The notes: generated by a model from the sequence alone, not told the origin. A DNA stretch of 64,000 nucleotides from Bradyrhizobium cytisi (GCF_008123515.1 NZ_VSSR01000029.1:62001-126000); one strand, 5' to 3'. Counted from the stretch's first letter, positions 17,301 through 25,491 are shown. Numbers and translations are program-made.

Positions 17301-17650
17301 GCATGAATGACGCTGCCGAGCCGTTCTGCCCTGTTCTCGCTCTCGGCAAGGAACACGAGACCGCTGCGCCCGGATTCCTTCCACTGCGCCAGCAAATGCA
17401 GCGCCATCATGCCGAGCGGCGACGACGACGAGATCGTGGCGCGCTGCGAGCCCTTGCTCGTCGTCGGAGAACTTTTGCTTAGCGGGCGCCTGCTTGTCGA
17501 ACTTTTGGCGGGCGAACGCTTTTTGGGCGAGCTTTTGACTTGCGAGCCCTTCTTTAGAGAACTCTTGTTTAGAGAACCCTTGGCTGGCCGCAGTTTCTTG
17601 GAATGACGCACGTTAATCCGTTTCTCGTCGTAGGCAGTCGTCAATGGCAC
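14303..17650 (-). CDS. Mfd-like DEAD/DEAH helicase (transcription-repair coupling factor paralogue)
   Basis: The 1115-residue protein has the Mfd order of domains: UvrB-like N-terminal module (about residues 75-350), a linker, the superfamily 2 translocase with Walker A 'GDVGFGKTEVA' near 618 and 'DEEQHFG' near 715, motif VI 'QLHQLRGRVGRGG' near 880, and a C-terminal TRCF-like domain. Two points differ from canonical Mfd. The segment that should resemble the RNA polymerase-interacting motif ('VVHxxHGIGR') reads 'VVVHLQRGLAVLDGLQ' near 495. The first 70 residues are a Lys/Ser-rich tail with four 10-residue repeats. It is therefore likely a paralogue rather than the main coupling factor. The GTG at 17650 was chosen; a later start would remove the repeats. 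Confidence 0.85.
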   Translation of the reverse strand: MPLTTAYDEKRINVRHSKKLRPAKGSLNKSSLKKGSQVKSSPKKRSPAKSSTSRRPLSKSSPTTSKGSQRATISSSSPLGMMALHLLAQWKESGRSGLVFLAESENRAERLGSVIHALDPSCEVLVFPRLNTLPFDQLEPSREIAGRRASVLRRLAKSKQPIFLISTAEAVMERLPTPASLLRLNTGLKVGGHFSESELRVRLEELGYDLDDEPDYPGGALFHGQTFEIFPAGALGPFRVEHSARAIRRIVAFDPKEHEIIFETRELLVDPMSERLAIAGARAKRATLFDYCGKAKWIADAGVSVHADAWLSTIEEGAGRADREREYLGRPDWKQATRCMKVLPRSAPFQPTPEFSKLTSARKALRAFVEDTRRAGSRLILVAAQEEDLRAMERMSGVRAERVADWDEAASARHRDVALIADLDAGFVIPGKKAAIVLTASDVLGSRAHHPQPMARSWIAAFDHADVPEQGTVVVHLQRGLAVLDGLQTVNTGGGALREMVRLSFAGDNAVLVPPPDLAQMWPYSAERGKLALDKADGSTWWARRTAAEQEIQLAGKALAKHISQRKRRKAAKLVPPGSAYEKFVARFPYFTTIDQAKAINDVLDDLASGHPMDRVICGDVGFGKTEVALRAAAAVVLSGKQVAIAVPTTVLARQHVATFRKRFAPFDIEVGNLSRATSGAETRETREGLRSGRVKVVVGTQALTSKDVKFDDLGLVIIDEEQHFGAAEKAKLSGLARNAHTLWMSATPIPRTLAAGLAGFRDLSVIASPPVHRLPVATKIAPLSDAAIASALLREQRRHGQSFLICPRIQDLEPMLARVQAVAPDLKIVCLHGRLPADEIDDRMMTFVEGNADVLLATNIVESGLDIPRANTIVVCWPEKFGLAQLHQLRGRVGRGGIRAFAFLLTESASGQSEKRLAVLEEFSRPGAGFAISERDLDLRGAGDLFSEQQSGHVQVFGPVLYSHLLKMASEKVDDGRSVVWVPDLNLPVADMLPESYVQSAPVRLELYARAARCGSEDDLDDLEEETSRRFGPLPLAARDVFAAARLRLDCKRRGIVRLDVGQSAVAATFLPGRLRKSKGKSLQRDGDRVVYHSQTRDAPFDMVEELFELLDEA
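17447..17566 (-). repeat. Four 30-bp tandem repeats coding a basic KSS tail
   Basis: Within the helicase gene, residues 29-68 fall into four 10-residue units: KSSLKKGSQV, KSSPKKRSPA, KSSTSRRPLS and KSSPTTSKGS. This implies an imperfect 30-bp tandem repeat at DNA level. The tail resembles histone H1-like basic bacterial tails. Confidence 0.75.
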
Positions 17651-17705
17651 GCGCAGCCGAGTTCGTCCCGATTCGGTCGCGGATGGTCATGCATATATGG
17701 GACAG

Positions 17706-17723
17706 GGCGCGCGAACGCGCGCC
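17706..17723. repeat. GC-rich palindrome in helicase leader
   Basis: GGCGCGCG and CGCGCGCC form an 8-bp perfect stem around AA, 56 bases upstream of the helicase start. It could act as a leader hairpin or be part of a repeat. Confidence 0.4.
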
Positions 17724-17817
17724 TCCCAAAACATCTCGCGCGACATAGAAGTCGCCGGCACACGCAAAAGCGCCAAGCCCAAAGCGCGATGTATCACCGC
17801 GCTTCAGTTTGTTGTTT

Positions 17818-17867
17818 GAGTATGATCTTTTTCGGAAAACCGCTACGCGCTTTTCCGGATCATGCTC
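17818..17867. repeat. Rhizobial palindromic intergenic repeat
   Basis: The left arm GAGTATGATCTTTTTCGGAA and the right arm TTTTCCGGATCATGCTC are near-complementary around a CCGCTACGCGC loop. The 'GATCATGCTC / CGGAAAA' palindrome is a widespread intergenic element of Rhizobiales (recalled, not searched). It lies in the 277-base spacer between the helicase gene and the CoA-transferase gene, which holds no other gene. Confidence 0.7.
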
Positions 17868-17927
17868 GTGCCGCCAGTCGTCTAGCAGACACGCCGGCCC
17901 ATTTCCACTCTTGTGATCACGTCGCGG

Positions 17928-19115
17928 CTAAATGATGCCGCCCTGCCGAAGCGCTGCAATCGCGGCCGTGTCGTAGCCGAGTTCCGCCAGCACGGCATCG
18001 GTATGCTCGCCGAGCGTCGGCGGGCGCGTCGCGATTTCGCCCGGCGTTTCCGAGAGTCGAATCGCGGCGCGGGCAACCGGGGCCTGCTTCGGCAAGCCGG
18101 GATAGTCGACGTCTTGCAAGAAGCCGGCGGCGCGGATGTGCGGATGATCCAGCGCCTGCTGCGGGCTCAAAACCGGCCCGGTCGGAATCATCGCTTTGCC
18201 GAGGGTGTCGACCGCCTCCTGCGTGGTGCGTTCGGCGCACCAGCGGGCCATTCGCTCGCTGATGACGGGTCCGTTGTTGCCGCGGCTGATGTCGTCGGCA
18301 AAGCGCGGATCGTTCAGCCACTGCTCCTCCTCGCCCATCAACCTGGCCCAGCGCTTGAACAGCGGATGACCGGTGACCTGGCACAGCACCCAGCCGTCCC
18401 GGGTGCGGTAGATGTCTGCGGGCGCGGCAGTCTGGCCGAGATTGCCTGATGGGACGCGATTGACGTTGATGACGGCCTGCTCGATCAGCGTCGCATTGGT
18501 GAACGACAACGCTGTCGCCAGCAGCGCGCCCTCGACGATCTGCCCGCGCCCGGATTTGCCGCGCTCGATCAGTGCGGCGAGCGTCCCGAAGGCGCAATGC
18601 AGCGCGGTGCCGAAATCGACCCAGTTCACCGCCGCGCGGTAAGGCGGATTGCCGGCGCCAGTCATGTAGACCGAGCCCGACATGACCTGGCCTACGCCAT
18701 CGAAACCGACGCGGTCGGACCACGGCCCCGGCCCGCCGAACGCAGTGGCCGTGGTGAGGATGATGTCCGATTTGATCGCCTTCAACGAGTCGTAATCGAG
18801 CTTCATGGCGCCCAAGGTCTGCGGCGGCAGATTGGCGACGACGACATCAGCGGTCTTGACCAGCCGGCGCATCACCTCCTGGCCTTCAGGCGTCATCGGA
18901 TCGAGCGTGATGCACTTCTTGTTGCGGTTGACCTGGAGGAATAGCGCGCCCTCGCCGCCTTCGCCGACAGGCGCCACGAAGCGATCCTCGCTGCCGTCAC
19001 GCTTCTCGACGCGAATGACCTCGGCGCCGAACTCGGCCAGCAATGTCGCGCAATACGGCCCCGCGATGTAGCGCCCGAAATCGAGGACGCGCACGCCTTC
19101 CAGAACTCCCCCCAT
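17928..19115 (-). CDS. CaiB/BaiF family III CoA-transferase
   Basis: This 395-residue enzyme should move CoA between carboxylic acids. The N-terminus 'VLEGVRVLDFGRYIAGPYC' is diagnostic, and the probable nucleophile Asp is in 'NWVDFGTALHCAFG' near residue 170. The glycine-rich 'TPEGQEVMRRLVKTADV' region and the late 'LGEHTDAVLAELGYD' are also typical. The ATG at 19115 has AGAGG upstream; the open frame to 19169 has no family similarity. It is divergent from a VOC-domain gene with about 190 bases between them, which suggests shared regulation and a joint role in breakdown of an organic acid. Confidence 0.9.
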   Translation of the reverse strand: MGGVLEGVRVLDFGRYIAGPYCATLLAEFGAEVIRVEKRDGSEDRFVAPVGEGGEGALFLQVNRNKKCITLDPMTPEGQEVMRRLVKTADVVVANLPPQTLGAMKLDYDSLKAIKSDIILTTATAFGGPGPWSDRVGFDGVGQVMSGSVYMTGAGNPPYRAAVNWVDFGTALHCAFGTLAALIERGKSGRGQIVEGALLATALSFTNATLIEQAVINVNRVPSGNLGQTAAPADIYRTRDGWVLCQVTGHPLFKRWARLMGEEEQWLNDPRFADDISRGNNGPVISERMARWCAERTTQEAVDTLGKAMIPTGPVLSPQQALDHPHIRAAGFLQDVDYPGLPKQAPVARAAIRLSETPGEIATRPPTLGEHTDAVLAELGYDTAAIAALRQGGII

Positions 19116-19302
19116 CGACCTCTTCTTTCCCTCACTACTTCCGGTCAGATTACAGGGAATGGGTGCCACGGCAAGGTGCAGCGCACACCATGCCCTGTCC
19201 TCAAGATGCTGCCTTCAAGATGTCATCATCCAGCCGTTTCGGCCGGCGGAAATTCTGCTCTAGTATAGGCCTGTCCGTCCCTCCAGCCAGAAGCGCACAT
19301 CC

Positions 19303-20190
19303 ATGCCGCAACAATTCGATCGATCCGCAGAAGATCTCGGCAACGCCATCCATTTCGAGCACGTCAACATCCAGGTTCCGGACCAGCGCCTCGCCACCCT
19401 GTTCTACGTCACCGGGCTTGGACTGACCCGCGATCCCTATCTGATGGTGTCCGACACCAACATGTGGATCAATGCCGGAAGGAGCCAGTTTCATCTGCCG
19501 AGCGGCAAGGCGCAGGTGCTGCGCGGCCATACCGGGCTCGTCATCGAGGGCCGCGAGGCGCTGCTGGCGCGATTGGCCTCGGTCGCCGGGAAGCTCGAAG
19601 GCACCGCCTTCGCATATGCCGAGCACAACGATTATGTCGAAGCGACCTGCCCCTGGGGCAACCGCCTGCGCATCCACGAGCCGGACGCGGCACGCTTCGG
19701 GCGCATCACGCTCGGCATCCCCTATGTCGAGTTCGAGGTGCCGGCCGGATCGGCACAGGCAATCTGCGCCTTCTATCCCGAGATCATGGGCATGCCGGCG
19801 AGCTTGCGCAACCGCGGCGGCAAGGTTGCCGCGGTGAAGACCGGCCGCGACCAGCATCTGCTGTTCCGGGAGACCGATCGGCCGCAGCCCGCCTATGACG
19901 GCCACCATGTGCAGATGTACATCACCGATTTCTCCGGCCCTTATCGCAAGCTGCTGGCGCGCGACCTGATCTCCCGCGAGGACAACCAGTATCAGTACCG
20001 GTTCTGCGACATCGTCGATCTCGACAGCGGCAAGCATCTGTTCACGGTCGAGCACGAGGTACGCAGCGCGACGCATCCGATGTTCATGCGGCCGATGGTC
20101 AATCGCAATCCTGTCGTCAACAACCGCAACTACGCCTACGGCCACGATCAGGCATCCTGGGCGATGGGGCCGGATCAATATGAGGGATAG
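19303..20190 (+). CDS. Two-domain VOC family protein
   Basis: The 295-residue protein contains two vicinal-oxygen-chelate modules. The first begins 'HFEHVNIQVPDQRLATLFYV' near residue 15; the second spans about 135-260 and contains 'HHVQMYITDF' and 'KHLFTVEHEV', which carry His and Glu residues typical of the metal site. Extradiol dioxygenases and glyoxalase-like enzymes share this arrangement, so ring cleavage is possible but unproven. It is transcribed away from the CoA-transferase gene and ends at a perfect hairpin that probably terminates both it and the convergent ABC operon. Confidence 0.8.
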   Translation: MPQQFDRSAEDLGNAIHFEHVNIQVPDQRLATLFYVTGLGLTRDPYLMVSDTNMWINAGRSQFHLPSGKAQVLRGHTGLVIEGREALLARLASVAGKLEGTAFAYAEHNDYVEATCPWGNRLRIHEPDAARFGRITLGIPYVEFEVPAGSAQAICAFYPEIMGMPASLRNRGGKVAAVKTGRDQHLLFRETDRPQPAYDGHHVQMYITDFSGPYRKLLARDLISREDNQYQYRFCDIVDLDSGKHLFTVEHEVRSATHPMFMRPMVNRNPVVNNRNYAYGHDQASWAMGPDQYEG

Positions 20191-20199
20191 GGCTCCCGC

Positions 20200-20228
20200 G
20201 ACAAAGCCGCCGACGAAGCGGCTTTGTC
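20200..20228. terminator. Bidirectional terminator hairpin
   Basis: GACAAAGCCGC (20200-20210) and GCGGCTTTGTC (20218-20228) form a perfect 11-bp stem with a 7-base loop. It lies between the stops of the convergent VOC and sugar permease genes. Confidence 0.75.
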
Positions 20229-20246
20229 AGCTCGAGCCTGGATCCG

Positions 20247-21308
20247 TCACACCTGGTCGCCCGTCCTCGCCGGCAGCGCGTCCACGCCGCGCGGCGGTGC
20301 GCCCGGCTGTCCTTGCACAGGTGTCGATCTCGGCGCCGTACGGGCGATGCCGGCCAGCGCCTGCTTGCGCCGGCGTCGTTCCTGCAATTGCTGGTCTGCC
20401 AACACGCCGATCAGAATCACCGTCCCCATCACCGCGAAGTTCAGCGAATTGGGGATGCCGAGGATATTCACGAGGTTCTGGAGCACCTGCAGCAGCGCAG
20501 TCCCCAGCACGATACCGAGAATAGAACCCTCGCCGCCACGCAGGCTGCAGCCGCCCAGCACGGCAGCCGCGATCGCATAGAGCTCATAGAAATTGCCGAA
20601 GGAGCTCGGAGACACCGAGTTCGTGTAGAACACGAACAGGACCGTCGCAACGCCGGCGAGCCCGCCACTGATGATGTAGGCAGTTGCGATCACCATATTC
20701 GTGTTGATGCCGGAGAAGCGCGCCGCCTCCTCGTTCTTGCCGACGGCATAAAGCCAGCGTCCGTAGACCGAGCGGTGCAGCACCACGCTGAGGACGAACG
20801 CAAGGACGATCAGGAGGATGAAAGTGTTCGGGATGCCCGCCACATGGCCGGAGGCAATGTTGCTCAGTGTCGCTGCCTCGTCGCCGTAGCCGAAGCCGCG
20901 TGTCGAGTCGGTCGTGTAGTAGCGGGCGGCGCCGCGATAGATCAGCAACCCGCACAGCGTCACGATGAAGGGCTGCATCTTCAGCCGGGTGATCAGGACG
21001 CCCTGAATCGCCCCCAGCACCAGTCCACCCAGCAACACGGCCAGCAGCGCCAAGGGCCAGGGAACCTGGTACGTCGTCAGAAGGTCGACGAAGACGACAC
21101 CGAGCAGCGCGAACATCGAGCCGAGCGAAAGGTCGATGCCGCCGGTGATGATCACGAGCCCTTCGCCAAGCGCAAACACGCCGAACAGGCCGATCAGATT
21201 GGCCATGTTCAGCAGGTTCACCACCGACAGGAAGGCCGGATTGATCATGCCCGTGATGACGGAAATCACCACGAGCAGCAGGCCGAGACCGAGTTCTTTC
21301 TTGTTCAT
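20247..21308 (-). CDS. Sugar ABC transporter permease (RbsC type)
   Basis: This 353-residue permease of the ribose/galactose family has about 8-10 hydrophobic spans and the diagnostic 'VIITGGIDLSLGSMFALLG' near residue 57. It forms the membrane channel of the three-component importer encoded with the ATPase upstream (ATGA overlap at 21305-21308) and the periplasmic binding protein. The last 30 residues are hydrophilic and Arg/Pro-rich, longer than in typical RbsC. A perfect hairpin beyond the stop ends the operon. Confidence 0.92.
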   Translation of the reverse strand: MNKKELGLGLLLVVISVITGMINPAFLSVVNLLNMANLIGLFGVFALGEGLVIITGGIDLSLGSMFALLGVVFVDLLTTYQVPWPLALLAVLLGGLVLGAIQGVLITRLKMQPFIVTLCGLLIYRGAARYYTTDSTRGFGYGDEAATLSNIASGHVAGIPNTFILLIVLAFVLSVVLHRSVYGRWLYAVGKNEEAARFSGINTNMVIATAYIISGGLAGVATVLFVFYTNSVSPSSFGNFYELYAIAAAVLGGCSLRGGEGSILGIVLGTALLQVLQNLVNILGIPNSLNFAVMGTVILIGVLADQQLQERRRRKQALAGIARTAPRSTPVQGQPGAPPRGVDALPARTGDQV

Positions 21309-22831
21309 GGGGCAGCGGCTTCCACGGTTTCCAGCGCCTGGCCCATCGCAAGCCGCAGCACGTTGTATTCACTGAATTGCGGTCGCTCCAGCACACCGCT
21401 GACGCTGCCTTCATGCATCACCGCGACCCGGTCGGAAACGCCGATGACCTCCTCCATGTCCGAGGAGATCATCACGATCGCGACGCCCTGGTCGGCGAGC
21501 TCGCGCATCAGCGCGTAAATCTCGCTCTTGGCACCGACATCGATGCCGCGGGTCGGCTCGTCGAAGAACATCACGCGCGGCTGCATGGAGAGCCACTTGC
21601 CCAGCACGACCTTCTGCTGGTTGCCGCCGGAGAGGGTCACGGCCTCCATATCGACGCTCGGCACCTTGATGGAGAGCCGCCTGACCTGCTCCTTCGCGAC
21701 ATTGTGCTCGGCCGCGCCGTTGACCAGCCACATCCGCGCGTAATTGCGCAGGCTCGCCAGCGTCACATTCTCGCGGATCAGCAGCTCCAGCACCAGCCCG
21801 GTTTTCTTGCGGTCCTCCGGCACCAGATAGATGCCTTGCCTGATCGCATCCCGGGGCGATGCGACATCGACCGGCGCGTTGTCGATCCTGATCTCGCCAC
21901 CCAGCACCGGATCGATGCCGAAGGCCGCGCGGGCCAGCGAGGTACGACCAGCGCCCACCAGTCCTGCCAGTCCGAGGATCTCGCCATGCCGCACGGAAAG
22001 ATCGATCTGCCGGTCGGGGAAGGCTGACGTCACGAGGCCGACGATGTCGCAGCCGCCCGGCTGCGGCGGCCGTTTCGGCGGCGTATGCAGCGCTTTCAGG
22101 TCGCGGCCGATCATCAGCCGGATCATTGTGGCATGGCTGAGCTGGTCCCGCGCCAGCTCTCCCACCGTGCGCCCGTCGCGCAGCACCACGACGCGGTCGG
22201 CGCAGGTCATGATCTCGCCGAGCCGGTGGGAGATGTAGATCACTGCGATGCCGTGCGCCTTCAGATCGGCAATCACCGCCAGCAGCCGCTCGGTCTCCGA
22301 AATCGTCAGGCTCGAGGTCGGCTCGTCCATGATGATCACGCGGGCGTCGATCGAGAGCGCCTTGGCGATCTCCACCATCTGACGTTCCGCGATCGAGAGA
22401 TTTTCGACCAGCGTGTCAGGGCCGAAATCAGCGCCCAGCCGCTGCAGCAGCGGCGTCACGCGGGCGCGCATCTGCGCGCTGTCCACCAGCTTCAGCGGGC
22501 CGCCGACGAGCTTCTCGCGTCCGATGAAGACGTTCGCGGCGACGTCGAGATTCTCGAACAGGTTCAGCTCCTGATGCACGAAGGCGATGCCGGTCTGCGT
22601 CGCCTCGTTCACCGTCATTTGGGCATGGTCAGTGCCGCCGATGCGGATCACGCCCGCGCTCGGCTCAATCACGCCGCCCAGCACGCGCATCAATGTCGAC
22701 TTACCGGCGCCGTTCTCGCCGATCAGGCCCAACACCTCGCCGTGGTGCACGCGCAGGCTGACATCGTTGAGGGCCATGACCCCGGGATAGGACTTGCTGA
22801 TCCCGACAAGTTCGAACAGGATTTCCGCCAT
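21305..22831 (-). CDS. Sugar ABC transporter ATP-binding protein (RbsA/MglA type)
   Basis: This 508-residue protein has two fused nucleotide-binding domains. The first has an intact Walker A 'GENGAGKST' near residue 38, signature 'LSIAERQMVEIAKAL' near 143 and Walker B 'VIIMDEPTSSL' near 163. The second has the degenerate P-loop 'GLVGAGRTSLARA' near 285 but a normal 'LSGGNQQKVVLGKW' near 400, as usual in this subfamily, where only one site hydrolyses ATP. A very strong AGGAGG site precedes the ATG. It couples to the RbsC-type permease, whose start overlaps its stop. Confidence 0.93.
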   Translation of the reverse strand: MAEILFELVGISKSYPGVMALNDVSLRVHHGEVLGLIGENGAGKSTLMRVLGGVIEPSAGVIRIGGTDHAQMTVNEATQTGIAFVHQELNLFENLDVAANVFIGREKLVGGPLKLVDSAQMRARVTPLLQRLGADFGPDTLVENLSIAERQMVEIAKALSIDARVIIMDEPTSSLTISETERLLAVIADLKAHGIAVIYISHRLGEIMTCADRVVVLRDGRTVGELARDQLSHATMIRLMIGRDLKALHTPPKRPPQPGGCDIVGLVTSAFPDRQIDLSVRHGEILGLAGLVGAGRTSLARAAFGIDPVLGGEIRIDNAPVDVASPRDAIRQGIYLVPEDRKKTGLVLELLIRENVTLASLRNYARMWLVNGAAEHNVAKEQVRRLSIKVPSVDMEAVTLSGGNQQKVVLGKWLSMQPRVMFFDEPTRGIDVGAKSEIYALMRELADQGVAIVMISSDMEEVIGVSDRVAVMHEGSVSGVLERPQFSEYNVLRLAMGQALETVEAAAP

Positions 22832-22846
22832 TCACTTCCTCCTGCT

Positions 22847-22878
22847 CGACGCCCGACGGCTATGGCCGCCGGGCGTCG
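22847..22878 (-). promoter_or_regulatory. Intercistronic stem-loop after the binding-protein gene
   Basis: CGACGCCCGACGGC and GCCGCCGGGCGTCG pair over 14 positions with one mismatch around TATG. Between binding-protein and ATPase genes such stem-loops commonly raise the relative amount of binding protein by stabilising its mRNA. The ATPase ribosome binding site follows directly. Confidence 0.6.
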
Positions 22879-22892
22879 AAAGGCACTCAGAG

Positions 22893-23858
22893 TCACTTCT
22901 TCAGCAGATCCTTCATGTGAGCGGTGAAATCCGCGACGTTGGTCTTGCTGATCACCTGGGTCGGCACGATCAGCTTGCTGTCGCCCGGAATCCAGGACTT
23001 GTCGCCGTTCAGCGTCTTGATGATGTTGGTGGCGGAGAGATAGCCGAATTCGAACGGCTGCTGCACCACCGTCGACTCGATCGTGCCGTCGGAAATTCCC
23101 CTCAGCGTGCGCTGATCCTCGTCGAAGCCGACGATCTTCACCTTGCCGGCCTTGCCCGCCGCCTTGACCGCATCATAGATCAGCGGGGTCTCGTAGCTCC
23201 AAAGGCCGGACAACAGCGCAATGTCGGGATATTTGACGAGCACGTTCTCCATGTTCGCCTTGGCCTTGGCGGAGTCGACCTGATCGGTGAACACGTCGAC
23301 CAGCTCGATCTTGGTGCCGGCGATCGCTTCCTTGATACCCTGCACCCGCTCGCGGGCGTTGTCCGCGTCCATCGTGCCGACGAACAGCGCGATCTTGCCG
23401 CCGTTCGGCAACGCCTTCTTGAACTCCTCGCCGGCTTGCCGCCCGGCCGCGACGTTGTCGGTGCCGATATAGGCGAGACGCTTGCTCTGCGGCGCGTCGC
23501 TGTCCGTCGTGATCAAGATGGTCTGGGACGCGACCTTGTTGAGCTCTTCGGTTGCGTGCGGCGCATCGTCGACCGAGATCGAGATGCCGGCGACGCCGCG
23601 CACCAGCAGGTCGTCCAGCTCGCGCCGCTGGCCCGCCGCGGTCGCATCGTTGGTGACGATCAACTGGATATCGTATTCCGGGTGCTCCTTCTGAGCCTTC
23701 TCGAGCCCGCGGCCGGCGATGACCCAGAAATCGGCCGCTGCATTGGTCACCAGCGCGATGGTCTTCTTCTGCTGGGCCTGCGCCGCACCCGTGGCCAGCG
23801 CGAACGCAGCGGCGGTCGCGAGCAACGGCACTAGCAATGTCTTCATTGATCCGTTCAT
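22893..23858 (-). CDS. Sugar ABC transporter substrate-binding protein (RbsB type)
   Basis: This 321-residue periplasmic protein has a signal peptide ('MKTLLVPLLATAAAFALATG', cut after AQA) and a peripla_BP_4-type core: 'KKTIALVTNAAADFWVIAGRG' near residue 32 and 'DDLLVRGVAGISISV' near 85. It delivers a pentose- or hexose-like sugar to the downstream ATPase-permease pair. The ATG has GGGAGG seven bases before it. As first gene of the minus-strand operon it faces the ROK regulator across 257 bases holding two inverted repeats. Confidence 0.92.
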   Translation of the reverse strand: MNGSMKTLLVPLLATAAAFALATGAAQAQQKKTIALVTNAAADFWVIAGRGLEKAQKEHPEYDIQLIVTNDATAAGQRRELDDLLVRGVAGISISVDDAPHATEELNKVASQTILITTDSDAPQSKRLAYIGTDNVAAGRQAGEEFKKALPNGGKIALFVGTMDADNARERVQGIKEAIAGTKIELVDVFTDQVDSAKAKANMENVLVKYPDIALLSGLWSYETPLIYDAVKAAGKAGKVKIVGFDEDQRTLRGISDGTIESTVVQQPFEFGYLSATNIIKTLNGDKSWIPGDSKLIVPTQVISKTNVADFTAHMKDLLKK

Positions 23859-23898
23859 GTGTACCTCCCTTTGGTCCCCCCAGATGCAGGGGCTTTAC

Positions 23899-23912
23899 AG
23901 CGCTTTTGCGCT
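23899..23912. promoter_or_regulatory. Inverted repeat AGCGC-TTTT-GCGCT
   Basis: The perfect 5-4-5 inverted repeat lies about 40 bases upstream of the sugar-binding-protein start, near its probable promoter. It is a candidate operator for the divergent ROK regulator. Confidence 0.35.
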
Positions 23913-24086
23913 CTATTTTATTCACGCAGCGAAGAAATGTTGCAGAGCAGAACATCAAAATCAGGATGCGCTGGCCACTTCTTCAAGCGGAAATAGTACA
24001 TGAGGCATGATATTAGTAAATATGGCCGCCTCGTCGCGCTCCGCGCTGTGCTTTTCCAATCACACCGCCCCAATACGCGCTCATTA

Positions 24087-24103
24087 AATTCATGCTCTGA
24101 ATT
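24087..24103. promoter_or_regulatory. Inverted repeat AATTCA-TGCTC-TGAATT
   Basis: The perfect 6-5-6 inverted repeat is AT-rich, unlike its surroundings, and ends 12 bases before the ROK regulator ATG. It is a plausible autoregulatory operator. Confidence 0.45.
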
Positions 24104-24115
24104 AAATAGGACAGC

Positions 24116-25384
24116 ATGACTGACCAGACTGAGTTGCCGAGACGAATTTCAGGCATGACCCGTGGCTCGAACCGGGGCCGCCTGGTGGAAGTCCTGCGAC
24201 GCCACGGGCCGTTGCCGCGTGTGGAGCTGGCCCGGAGCACGGGACTGAGCTTCCCCGCCGTTTCCGGCCTGACGTCGAGGCTGATCGCGGAAGAGCTGCT
24301 GTGCGAGACCGAGACAGCGCCCCCCCCATGGTCCGACGATCCCGACGATGAGGATCCCGATGGGCTGAATGGCCGCCGCCGTGGCCGGCCGGCCGTGCTG
24401 CTGACCCTGAACCCGAAGTTCGGCCGCGTCATCGCGGTCTCGCTGCGCATGAATCTGATCGAGACACTGATTGCGGATTTCAGCGGCTTCAGCCTGGCAC
24501 AATCACGACTCGAAATCGCGACCCGGGCTCTCGATGCGGGCGCATTGTGCGACCTCGTGATCACGCAAATCAATGCGATGCTGGCGGCGACGGCCACACC
24601 GCACCATCGGCTGCTGGGAATAGGGATTGCGCTTCAGGGCATCGTGGACGCGGATACTGGCCGGCATCTGTGGAGCCCGGTGTTGTCCGTCACCGACATC
24701 GATCTGGCGAAGCCGGTGCGCGAGGCTTTCGGCACCGAAGTCGTGATGGCGAATGATGCTGTCGCGGTTGCGCTCGCTCTCGCCGCCGCGGAGCCGTCAC
24801 TGGCGCAGGGCCTCATGGCCACGATCCTGATCGGTCACGGCGTCGGCATGGGCGTCGTGGTCGACGGTGAAGCGCGTCTGGGCGCCGGCGCCGGCAGCGA
24901 GATCGGCCATACCAAGCTGGGATCGAATGGGCCGCAATGCCGCTGCGGCCAGCGCGGCTGCATCGAGGCCCATCTCGCCGACTACGCGCTCTACCGCGAC
25001 GCCCGCACCTTTCTCGACTTGCCGCCGGCGGCGTCGCAGCAGCCTTCCGAGGCGCAGATGACCCTCCTGCATGAGCGGGCACGGAGCGGTGACCCCCGTC
25101 TCGAGCACGTCTTCCAGCAGGCAGGTCGCGCGCTTGCCGAGGCGGTCGCGGCAACGATATCCGTGCTGCGCCCGCACCATGTCGTCCTGGCAGGTCGCGG
25201 CCTGCAGGCATTTGATATGATGCGCCACGCCTATGAGGAGCGGCTCGAGCAGGCGGTGTTGCCTTGGTTGCTCAAGTCCACGACGATCCATCTGCGGCCA
25301 AGCGATTCGGCGGCCATCGTCGATGGCATGATGCAACGGACGCTGCGGGTCGTGGACCGCAACCACATGGAGACAACCGAATAG
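24116..25384 (+). CDS. ROK family transcriptional regulator (NagC/XylR type)
   Basis: This 422-residue protein combines an N-terminal winged helix ('GRLVEVLRRHGPLPRVELA', about residues 20-75) with a ROK sugar-kinase-like domain. The ROK zinc site CxCGxxGCxE is present as 'CRCGQRGCIE' near residue 280, and the 'GHGVGMGVVVDGE' glycine-rich loop near 240 is typical. An acidic 'DDPDDEDPDG' insert near residue 77 is unusual. Divergent placement from the sugar ABC operon, with inverted repeats between, indicates that it represses that operon until a sugar binds. Confidence 0.9.
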   Translation: MTDQTELPRRISGMTRGSNRGRLVEVLRRHGPLPRVELARSTGLSFPAVSGLTSRLIAEELLCETETAPPPWSDDPDDEDPDGLNGRRRGRPAVLLTLNPKFGRVIAVSLRMNLIETLIADFSGFSLAQSRLEIATRALDAGALCDLVITQINAMLAATATPHHRLLGIGIALQGIVDADTGRHLWSPVLSVTDIDLAKPVREAFGTEVVMANDAVAVALALAAAEPSLAQGLMATILIGHGVGMGVVVDGEARLGAGAGSEIGHTKLGSNGPQCRCGQRGCIEAHLADYALYRDARTFLDLPPAASQQPSEAQMTLLHERARSGDPRLEHVFQQAGRALAEAVAATISVLRPHHVVLAGRGLQAFDMMRHAYEERLEQAVLPWLLKSTTIHLRPSDSAAIVDGMMQRTLRVVDRNHMETTE

Positions 25385-25491
25385 GCAACGGCCCGGCGCC
25401 GACCATGAAGGCGATCCGGCGAAGTTGAGGGCGAACTGCGGCAGCCCGCGATCATCTCGCGATTCCCACGGCCCGATTGTATTATCCGCGC

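Noticed and set aside
19201..20178. 325-codon minus-strand frame opposite the VOC gene
   Set aside because: No motifs; the plus-strand VOC domains are clear.
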